Shown in pieces: positions 1 through 5,267 of a stretch of 5,918 bases of DNA. Position 1 is the stretch's first letter, and each line of letters begins with the position of its first letter. Made by a program: the position numbers and the translations under genes. A model generated the notes under the pieces. The model saw only the letters and a program-made list of their open reading frames with translations, did not search any database and was not told where the DNA came from. The stretch comes from JBEKYH01 sp049511115 (GTDB lineage: Bacteria > Planctomycetota > Phycisphaerae > Tepidisphaerales > Tepidisphaeraceae), in assembly GCA_049511115.1 (NCBI GenBank), contig JBEKYH010000334.1, positions 1-5,918 of the forward strand. Direction: 5' to 3'.

Positions 1-241
1 AACCGCAGAAACACGCGGGACCTAATCATGCCCATCGCGGGCTCCCATCGCCCCAATACACACCAGCCCTCCAACAGGCTCATCGCTCCATCGAGCGTAT
101 GAACATAGAGGGTATGTCGTTAGGCGAAGCTGTTTTATTTCACCCTGGTATTTGTGAGGAAGCCGCCGCTTATGGGAGCTTGTCGCCGTTCGCCAGCATG
201 GAGCGCTCCACCTCGAAGCGCGCCACCTCTGCCTATACTGA
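1..241. other. Upstream region with no supportable gene
   Basis: No recognisable protein or RNA gene is seen here. A + strand frame stays open from base 3 to a TGA at 303-305, with an ATG at 99, but its translation is low in recognisable motifs and has no good ribosome binding site. Two small symmetric sequences are present: CGCTC-catc-GAGCG at 84-97 and the perfect 12-base palindrome TGGAGCGCTCCA at 199-210. The region probably holds the upstream control region of the pyrophosphatase gene and perhaps the end of something outside the window. Confidence 0.4.
199..210. repeat. 12-base perfect palindrome upstream of ppa
   Basis: TGGAGCGCTCCA reads the same on both strands. It lies about 30 bases before the -35 box of the predicted ppa promoter and shares the string CGCTCCA with 84-90. 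A dimeric regulator site is possible, but a chance palindrome in GC-rich DNA is also plausible. Confidence 0.25.
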
Positions 242-271
242 TTGGCAACCGCTCGCCCTATCGGTCATAAT
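242..271 (+). promoter_or_regulatory. Sigma70-like promoter for ppa
   Basis: TTGGCA (242-247) and CATAAT (266-271) each match the sigma70 consensus at 5 of 6 positions and are separated by 18 bases. Transcription would begin near 278, giving a leader of about 24 bases that still contains the weak Shine-Dalgarno-like GGAAAG (287-292) before the ATG at 302. An alternative -10 (TATACT, 234-239) has no good -35 partner. Confidence 0.45.
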
Positions 272-301
272 GTCGCTCCTGTTGACGGAAAGCAAAATCC
301 C

Positions 302-847
302 ATGATCCATGCCTGGCATGATGTAACCCCGGGGGAGAATCTTCCCCATGAATTCGCCGCGGTGATTGAAATCCCGTTCGGCTCCAGCGTCAAATACGAA
401 CTGGATAAGGAGAGCGGCCTGATCAAACTCGACCGCGTGCTTTATTCGGCCGTTTACTACCCGGCCAACTACGGATTCATTCCCCAGACGCTGGCCGAAG
501 ATGACGATCCGCTTGATACGCTGGTGCTCTGCCAGGAGACGGTCGTGCCGCTGACGCTCATCCCCCATTGCCGCACCATCGGCTTGATGACCATGATCGA
601 CGGCGGCAAAAAAGACCACAAAATCATCGCCGTCGCGACGGATGATCCGGAATTCAGCTCCTACCGCGAGGCGGCCGAGATGCCGCCCCACCGGCTCTCC
701 ATGCTGCGGAGGTTTTTCCAGGACTACAAGAAACTGGAGGGCAAGGCCGTCGAGGTAGACGAGATCGCCCCGGCCAAGGAAGCCTATCCAGTGATTGAGG
801 ACGCACTGCTGCGCTACAGCAGCCAACGCCGCAAGGGCTTCAAATGA
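302..847 (+). CDS. ppa: Inorganic pyrophosphatase, family I (soluble)
   Basis: The enzyme hydrolyses cytosolic pyrophosphate to two phosphates, which pulls biosynthetic reactions forward. The 181-residue product is close to the 176 residues of E. coli Ppa. The family signature is visible as DDDPLDTL, with metal-binding D67, D69 and D72. Other active-site positions can be matched to the E. coli enzyme: E23, K31, E33, R45, Y53, Y57, D100, D105, K107, Y142 and K143. The residue equivalent to E. coli E98 is a glycine (MIDGGKKD), a variant I also recall from other bacterial members. I chose the ATG at 302 because homology begins right after it and GGAAAG (287-292) precedes it; a TTG at 242 in the same frame would add 20 residues of unlike sequence. 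The stop overlaps the next start as ATGA (844-847), suggesting translational coupling. Confidence 0.95.
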   Translation: MIHAWHDVTPGENLPHEFAAVIEIPFGSSVKYELDKESGLIKLDRVLYSAVYYPANYGFIPQTLAEDDDPLDTLVLCQETVVPLTLIPHCRTIGLMTMIDGGKKDHKIIAVATDDPEFSSYREAAEMPPHRLSMLRRFFQDYKKLEGKAVEVDEIAPAKEAYPVIEDALLRYSSQRRKGFK

Positions 848-1554
848 AGGGTGGGCGCGGGACGTGGGCGGCGAGCCACAAGCAAGAAAGGACTGAGGGC
901 CGAGGACTGAGGACTGAGCAAAACGGCGGCCTTTCTCCTCAGTCCTCAGTCCTCAGTCCTCAGTCCTACTTTGCCTTGGCCATTCTGCTCCTCGCCTCCC
1001 TGAACAGCGGCTGCACCGCCATCATCTATCCGCCGGACAAACTCATTGATCCCCAGCCCATTTACCTGGCCACTTACACCGTTCATTCCTGCGTCCTGCT
1101 TCCCGCGGGAAATGTTTACCTCGATTATTCCTACGGCGATTGGAACTACGCCGCCCTGCATCATCACATGCCCAACGACGCCGTCGGCGCCTTGGCCATC
1201 TCGCAGGACGCCGCCTTTGAGCGGCGCATTGTGATGATTGATCCCCACAGCGGCGGCCCACTACTCCCGGATAATCCCGTCGAATTAATCCGGCTGTATG
1301 CAGACCGCGACAAAATTCAGCATCGGATCGACGAACTCGAAAAACGCTTTCAGGCTGACATAAAGCTGCACCGCAATGACGGCATGGTCATGTACGTCGG
1401 CGCGGATGAATCGGAAATATTCGTCAAGGACCCCATACACTACGGCCTCACCAACAACTGTAACAACTTGACCGCCGACACTTTGCGCGCCTTAGGCTAC
1501 CGCGTCATCGGCATCCCCATCACTAACCAATTCCATATCGAAGCACCGCCTTAG
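844..1554 (+). CDS. Hypothetical exported protein, possible lipoprotein, with H...C pair
   Basis: The 236-residue product begins in an ATGA overlap with ppa; AAGGG at 833-837 could serve as ribosome binding site. Residues 17-41 are encoded by a heptamer inverted repeat and look non-native. A hydrophobic stretch follows (about 42-53) and ends in SLNSGC with C57, a weak lipobox because position -3 is Asn. The mature part has TVHSCVLLP (H81), then YGDWNY, and near the end NNCNNLTADTLRALG (C206). His before Cys, with a helix after the Cys, recalls DUF2459 and the circularly permuted NlpC/P60-like hydrolases; this is a tentative reading from motif order only. The in-frame TTG at 976 is an alternative start that would leave the repeat untranslated, but it would give a signal peptide with no basic residues. 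Function is unknown; the ppa link may be only transcriptional. Confidence 0.7.
   Translation: MKGGRGTWAASHKQERTEGRGLRTEQNGGLSPQSSVLSPQSYFALAILLLASLNSGCTAIIYPPDKLIDPQPIYLATYTVHSCVLLPAGNVYLDYSYGDWNYAALHHHMPNDAVGALAISQDAAFERRIVMIDPHSGGPLLPDNPVELIRLYADRDKIQHRIDELEKRFQADIKLHRNDGMVMYVGADESEIFVKDPIHYGLTNNCNNLTADTLRALGYRVIGIPITNQFHIEAPP
887..975. repeat. Heptamer-based inverted repeat, copy 1
   Basis: The left part is built of 7-base units, AGGACTG-AGGGCCG-AGGACTG-AGGACTG, from 889. The right part (940-967) has four tandem CAGTCCT units, the reverse complement of the same heptamer, so the RNA can fold into a long hairpin. Bases 887-909 are identical to 1559-1581 in copy 2, and the right edge (961-975, ending CTTTGCC) matches copy 2 at 14 of 15 bases. 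This copy lies inside the reading frame of the 844-1554 gene. Confidence 0.85.
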
Positions 1555-1558
1555 CGGA

Positions 1559-1676
1559 AAAGGACTGAGGGCCGAGGACTGCCCGCGGCGAGCCTGTCGA
1601 GTCGAGGACTGAGTAAAGAATCGCGCCTTTTTCCGCCTCTCAGTCCTCAGTCCTCGGCCCTCAGTCCTTCTTTGCC
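1559..1676. repeat. Heptamer-based inverted repeat, copy 2
   Basis: It starts 4 bases after the stop at 1552-1554. The arms 1560-1581 and 1648-1669 are perfect 22-base reverse complements. The inner 10-base arms GAGGACTGAG (1604-1613) and CTCAGTCCTC (1639-1648) continue the pairing once a 23-base block (1582-1604) in the left arm is set aside. The right arm has no such block, so it reads as an insertion. The hairpin could protect or end the upstream transcript, but there is no T-run typical of an intrinsic terminator. Confidence 0.85.
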
Positions 1677-1688
1677 CCGCGCAAAGCA

Positions 1689-1716
1689 TTTACACCAGCA
1701 CGCTTCCCCGTAAGAT
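1689..1716 (+). promoter_or_regulatory. Sigma70-like promoter for the nirA gene group
   Basis: TTTACA (1689-1694; 5 of 6 to consensus) and TAAGAT (1711-1716; 4 of 6) are 16 bases apart. The start of transcription would fall near 1723, giving a leader of about 50 bases with a hairpin at 1724-1750 and a strong ribosome binding site AAGGAG at 1762-1767. It lies just after repeat copy 2. Confidence 0.4.
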
Positions 1717-1723
1717 AGTGGCT

Positions 1724-1750
1724 GGCGATCCTTGCGAAGTGAGGGTCGCC
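1724..1750 (+). promoter_or_regulatory. 5'-leader hairpin
   Basis: GGCGATCC (1724-1731) pairs with GGGTCGCC (1743-1750) through seven Watson-Crick pairs and one T-G wobble, around an 11-base loop. It begins where the predicted transcript would start and ends 11 bases before AAGGAG, so it leaves the ribosome binding site free. It could stabilise the 5' end of the message; no known riboswitch class is recognised. Confidence 0.35.
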
Positions 1751-1775
1751 GTTCGATTTCTAAGGAGCAACACCG

Positions 1776-2258
1776 ATGCGACCTCCGCTGAAGCTGAGCG
1801 TGATTGACCAGGAGCACCTCCAGGAACTCTATGACCAGTCGGGCGTGGCCCGTGATGAGCTGCCTTACAGCCTTGCCTTCGATACCTTGTGTCAGGGGTT
1901 CCAGGATCGGACGTTCAAGAACGCCCAGCCGGAACAGGTATTCGCCGCCTTGCTCAAGCATGTTCGCAGCGGCGGCAACGCCGCCAAGGAATCGCCCGGC
2001 CCGCTGCCGCTTGATGAAGAGCAGCTTAAGCGCCTCAAGGCCCTGCTGCCTCGTCATGCCAAGGGCGGCAAGCTGCTGCCTTACAGCGATGAGTTTGAGT
2101 CGGCGCACAAAGAATTTGTGAAGCTGTCTGGGCTGGAGCTGTCGTCCGCCGACTTCTGGCGGGCGATCAGCAAGTCGTCGGGCGCCAAGCGCCGCCCGCC
2201 GTCCCGCGCCAAAGTGGTCGTCGCGGCGGCCGCAAGCGAAGATGACGACGGGGAATAA
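1776..2258 (+). CDS. Hypothetical protein with internal tandem duplication
   Basis: The 160-residue protein has no family I recognise. The start is well supported: AAGGAG (1762-1767) lies 8 bases before the ATG. The protein is made of two related units, about residues 10-69 and 79-139. Both begin with a D-x-E-x-L-x-x-L helix (11-18; 80-87). Both then carry LPYSxxF[DE][ST] (29-37; 101-109), a further Phe (F42; F114), and an aromatic-x-A-[LI]-x-K motif (F56-K61; W128-K133). The tail (137-160) is first Lys/Arg-rich, then Ala/Val-rich, then acidic (DDDGE). No signal peptide or membrane segment is seen, so it is probably cytosolic. It precedes the siroheme reductase gene by 51 bases and probably shares its transcript, which hints at an accessory role, but the sequence shows no catalytic motif. 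Confidence 0.8.
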   Translation: MRPPLKLSVIDQEHLQELYDQSGVARDELPYSLAFDTLCQGFQDRTFKNAQPEQVFAALLKHVRSGGNAAKESPGPLPLDEEQLKRLKALLPRHAKGGKLLPYSDEFESAHKEFVKLSGLELSSADFWRAISKSSGAKRRPPSRAKVVVAAAASEDDDGE

Positions 2259-2297
2259 TCCTCCTATAGTCAGTTTTCGCCTGATAATGTCACTGCC

Positions 2298-2303
2298 AAG
2301 GAA
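2298..2303 (+). promoter_or_regulatory. Ribosome binding site deciding the reductase start
   Basis: AAGGAA ends 6 bases before the ATG at 2310 and directly abuts an in-frame TTG at 2304. The spacing favours the ATG, so the protein is taken as starting MSLSW. Confidence 0.6.
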
Positions 2304-2309
2304 TTGGGT

Positions 2310-4571
2310 ATGTCCCTGAGCTGGAAAGATAAACTGGCCGAGAGAATTCCCCCTCAATGGGGAACCGAGATCGAATTGTTCGCCGCGCAGATTGCTTTGC
2401 GCAAACAGGGCAAGATCGAGGAAAAGGTTTTTGCCGAAACCCGCCTCCGCCGCGGCGCTTATGGCCAGCGCTACGACAACGGCCAGCGCCACGACGGCGT
2501 CAAGACGCAAAAGCTCGCCTACTCCTCCATGACCAAAGGCCCCGAGACCTATTGGGATGCCCCCGGCATGTTGCGCATCAAGGTCCCCTACGGCGGCCTT
2601 AATCCCCAGCAGATGATTGTGCTGGCTGAGCTGGCCGAGGAATACTCCGATGCCATCTGCCACATCACCACGCGGCAGGACATTCAATTGCATTTTGTGC
2701 ACATTGAAGACATGCCCGATGTTTTCCGCCGCCTCGCGGCCGTGGGCATCACCACGCGCGAAGCCTGCGGCAACGGTGTGCGAAATGTGACCGCCTGCCC
2801 CCTGGCCGGCGTGTGCAAGACCGAAACCTTCGATGTCACTCCCTACGCCAAGGCGATTGCCTTCTATCTCCTGGGCCATCGTGACACGCAGGATTTCGGC
2901 CGCAAATTCAAAATCGCCTTCAGCGGCTGCGAACATGAAGCCTGCGCCCTGGTCTCCATGCACGACCTCGGCGGCATCGCCAAGACCCGCACCGGTCCCG
3001 ACGGCAAAATCCAGCGCGGCTTCGCCATGTACGTCGGCGGCGGACTTGGCGCCGTCCCGCATCAGGCAAAACTCCTGCATGAGTTTGTTGCCGAAGAAGA
3101 TTTGCTCCCATTGGCTCGCGCCGTCGGCCGCGTCTTCGGACGCCTGGGAGAAAAGAAAAATCGCAACAAGGCGCGTGTGAAGTTCCTCGTCCAGAAACTG
3201 GGGATCGAAGAATTCAAGCGCATCGTCTTTGAAGAATTCAAGACCATGCCGGAAGACCCGTCCTGGCGGGAGCATTTCGACCAGATACCCCGCTTCCACG
3301 AGAACAAACCTGCATTGGAAGCCGTGCAACTCAACGGCGCGCACCACCCCGACGCCTTTGACGCCTGGGCCAAGACCAATGTGTACCCGCAGCGCCAGGC
3401 CGGCTATGCGACGGTGACGGTCACTTGCCCCCTGGGCGATTTGAGCAGCGATCAGATGCGCTGGCTCGCCGACATCACGCAGCGCTACGCCGGCGGCAAC
3501 TGCCGAACAACGGTCGAGCAAAACGCGGTCCTGCGCTGGGTGCCACACGGCCAGCTCATTAATCTATATAAGGAATTGGTCGTCGCCGGCCTCGCCGACG
3601 CCGGCGCGGGAACGATCGTGGATGTCGTCGCCTGCCCCGGCACGGATACCTGCAAACTCGGCATCGCCAGTTCGCGCGGCCTGGCCGGCGAATTGCGGAC
3701 CCGCCTGGCGGCGCAGAATGCCTCGGCCGACGAAGCCATCCGCAACCTGCACATCCATATTTCCGGTTGCTTCAATTCCTGCGGCCAGCACCACGTCGCC
3801 GACCTGGGCTTCTACGGCAACAGCCGCAATATCAACGGCTACACCGTCCCCCACTTCCAGGTGATGCTCGGCGGCCAATGGACCGAAAACGGCGGCTCCT
3901 ATGCCCTTGCGATGGGGTCTGTTCCCAGTCGCCGCGTGCCAGACTTGGTCTCCACCCTCACGCAGCGGTACGCCAAGGAGCGCCAGGGAACCGAGACCTT
4001 CCAAGCCTGGTCACAGCGCGTCGGCAAAAAAGAATTGAAGACGGTGGTCGATAAATTCACCGCTGTTCCGCCGCACGCTGAGGACGCCTCGTTCTACAGC
4101 GACTGGGGCGATCCGCGTGAATTCACCATCGGCGACATGGGCGTCGGCGAATGCGCCGGCGAAATGGTCTCGCCCGCCCAGTTCGGCTTCACTCAGGCCG
4201 AAAGCGAAGCGTTCGAAGCGCAGCTCCTCCTCGACGGCGGGCAATTCCAGGCCGCCGACGAAAAAGCCTACCGCGCCATGCTCACCGCCGCTCGCACGCT
4301 GGTGCAGGTGCAATGGCCCGACGCGCCGGACGACGCCGAAACCATCGTCCGCGAATTCCGCACGCGTTTTGTCGAACCGAAACTTTTCTGGGACACGTAC
4401 CACCACGATCAGTTCTCACGCTATCTCTTCCAGCGGCACGAGGGCGCCGATACGCGCTACACGACCGACACCGCACACAAGCTGATCGAAGAGGCCAATT
4501 TGTTCATTGACGCCGCGCACAAGTGCAACGCCAAGTTGCAGGCGGCCGCCGTCCCGCTCGTAAAGCTCTGA
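2310..4571 (+). CDS. nirA: Siroheme/[4Fe-4S] nitrite or sulfite reductase (NirA/Sir family), long form
   Basis: It catalyses six-electron reduction of nitrite to ammonia or sulfite to sulfide, probably with ferredoxin, in the cytosol; I cannot tell the substrate from sequence. The fold is a pseudo-repeat: ferredoxin-like half-domains at about 87-152 and 363-432, each followed by a siroheme-binding domain (about 160-320 and 440-590). The C-terminal half has the full cofactor motif C442-x5-C448 and C487-x3-C491 (SGCFNSCGQHH); the 39-residue gap equals that of E. coli SiRHP. Likely anion-binding residues are R122 (TTRQ), R158 (GVRN), K199 and K201 (RKFK). Unusually, the N-terminal half also has C163-x5-C169 and C207-x4-C212. 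At 753 residues it exceeds the usual 550-600; residues about 595-753 form an extension with VGECAGE (C615) and mainly helical-looking sequence. It sits between two hypothetical genes, 51 bases after one and 8 before the other. Confidence 0.93.
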   Translation: MSLSWKDKLAERIPPQWGTEIELFAAQIALRKQGKIEEKVFAETRLRRGAYGQRYDNGQRHDGVKTQKLAYSSMTKGPETYWDAPGMLRIKVPYGGLNPQQMIVLAELAEEYSDAICHITTRQDIQLHFVHIEDMPDVFRRLAAVGITTREACGNGVRNVTACPLAGVCKTETFDVTPYAKAIAFYLLGHRDTQDFGRKFKIAFSGCEHEACALVSMHDLGGIAKTRTGPDGKIQRGFAMYVGGGLGAVPHQAKLLHEFVAEEDLLPLARAVGRVFGRLGEKKNRNKARVKFLVQKLGIEEFKRIVFEEFKTMPEDPSWREHFDQIPRFHENKPALEAVQLNGAHHPDAFDAWAKTNVYPQRQAGYATVTVTCPLGDLSSDQMRWLADITQRYAGGNCRTTVEQNAVLRWVPHGQLINLYKELVVAGLADAGAGTIVDVVACPGTDTCKLGIASSRGLAGELRTRLAAQNASADEAIRNLHIHISGCFNSCGQHHVADLGFYGNSRNINGYTVPHFQVMLGGQWTENGGSYALAMGSVPSRRVPDLVSTLTQRYAKERQGTETFQAWSQRVGKKELKTVVDKFTAVPPHAEDASFYSDWGDPREFTIGDMGVGECAGEMVSPAQFGFTQAESEAFEAQLLLDGGQFQAADEKAYRAMLTAARTLVQVQWPDAPDDAETIVREFRTRFVEPKLFWDTYHHDQFSRYLFQRHEGADTRYTTDTAHKLIEEANLFIDAAHKCNAKLQAAAVPLVKL

Positions 4572-4579
4572 GACAACCC

Positions 4580-5170
4580 ATGGACGCATTTAAGATCGCC
4601 GTAAAAATCTTCGCCGCGCGCGACGTGTTTGAGCCGTCGGAATTCGTGCCGGTCTTTCACCGCTGGATTCAATCGCAGGTGCTGCCCGATCACCTATTGA
4701 TCGACGTGGCCGACTACGCCCACGTCCCCGCCGGTCCCGGCACCGTGCTGGTCAGCTCGCAGGCCAATCTTTACACCGACCGCGCTGAAGATCGCTTCGG
4801 CCTGCTTTACTCGCGCAAGCTTCCGCTTGAAGGCTCATTCCAGGAACGCCTGCTGCACGTCGTCGGCGAAGCCCTCAAAGCTGCCGCGCTGCTTGAAACC
4901 GAACCCTCCCTCGTAGGACGCCTCACCTTCAAAACCGACGAACTTCTCATCCGCCTCAACGACCGCCTGCTCGCCCCGAACACCGCGGAGACTTTCGCGG
5001 CGACCAAACCCGATTTCATCGCCCTCTCTGATCGCCTCTTCGGCCCCGGCAAAGCCGAAATCGAATATGCACCATCGCCCTTAAAGGTTTTCGAAGTCCG
5101 GATCAAATCAAAATCCTCCCTACCCGTGCAGTCGCTCGTGGAGCGAATCAGCGAGGCCATTGCAACTTAA
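4580..5170 (+). CDS. Conserved-looking hypothetical protein, downstream of nirA
   Basis: The 196-residue protein starts 8 bases after the reductase stop, so the two are almost certainly co-transcribed and may be translationally coupled; no clear Shine-Dalgarno sequence precedes the ATG. An in-frame ATG at 4523 lies inside nirA and is less likely. The N-terminal half is dense in residues that look conserved: FVPVFHRWIQ (22-31), DHLLIDVADYAHVPAGPG (37-54) and FGLLYSRK. The C-terminal half is helical and mixed in charge. There is no signal peptide, membrane segment, cysteine or obvious nucleotide-binding motif, so it is unlikely to bind iron-sulfur clusters itself. I recall similar proteins near such reductases but cannot name the family. 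A supporting role in sulfite/nitrite reduction is inferred from position alone. Confidence 0.8.
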   Translation: MDAFKIAVKIFAARDVFEPSEFVPVFHRWIQSQVLPDHLLIDVADYAHVPAGPGTVLVSSQANLYTDRAEDRFGLLYSRKLPLEGSFQERLLHVVGEALKAAALLETEPSLVGRLTFKTDELLIRLNDRLLAPNTAETFAATKPDFIALSDRLFGPGKAEIEYAPSPLKVFEVRIKSKSSLPVQSLVERISEAIAT

Positions 5171-5174
5171 TTCT

Positions 5175-5206
5175 CTTCTTCGCGTCCTTAGCGTCTTCGC
5201 GGTGAA
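5175..5206. repeat. Short dispersed-type intergenic repeat
   Basis: On the minus strand it reads as near-repeating CGCGAAGA / CGCTAAGGA / CGCGAAGAAG units, preceded by TTCAC. From memory, sequences of this kind (translating to HREDAKDAKK in spurious ORFs) recur between genes in many unrelated environmental bacteria. Only one copy is in this window, so the repeat nature rests on internal periodicity and recollection. It lies 4 bases after the stop of the 4580-5170 gene. Confidence 0.5.
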
Positions 5207-5261
5207 ATCTTCTTTTCTTCCCTCGCCCAGTCCGCCCCCTTTTTCCAGCGGCGATTGAACC

Positions 5262-5267
5262 TATAAT
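5262..5267 (+). promoter_or_regulatory. Perfect -10 box overlapping the yggS start
   Basis: TATAAT matches the consensus fully but overlaps the ATG at 5266-5268, and no good -35 lies 16-18 bases upstream (the stretch is T-rich). If used, transcription would begin near 5274-5275, exactly where an in-frame GTG stands, implying a leaderless message. Confidence 0.25.

Noticed and set aside
1..22. Possible fragment of a dispersed AACCGCAGA-type repeat at the left edge
   Set aside because: Only a short resemblance, with no clear periodicity, and it is cut by the window edge.
99..305. A 68-codon + strand ORF ending in an ATGA overlap with ppa
   Set aside because: No recognisable motif, no good ribosome binding site, and the predicted ppa promoter lies inside it. 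The overlap with ATG 302 looks accidental.
889..967. The tandem heptamers as a CRISPR array
   Set aside because: Units are 7 bases with no spacers; they form two inverted arms, not repeat-spacer units.
2283..2288. GATAAT upstream of nirA as a separate -10 box
   Set aside because: The bases 17 upstream (CCTCCT, 2260-2265) do not resemble a -35, and the 51-base gap fits read-through from the preceding gene.
1647..3548. A 633-codon open frame on the minus strand opposite nirA
   Set aside because: It is antisense to a clear reductase gene, crosses an intergenic repeat and a second gene, and its translation is low-complexity Gly/Ala/Val sequence typical of a GC-rich shadow frame.
5171..5265. Intrinsic terminator after the 4580-5170 gene
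   Set aside because: The stretch is T-rich in places but has no stable GC stem directly before a T-run.
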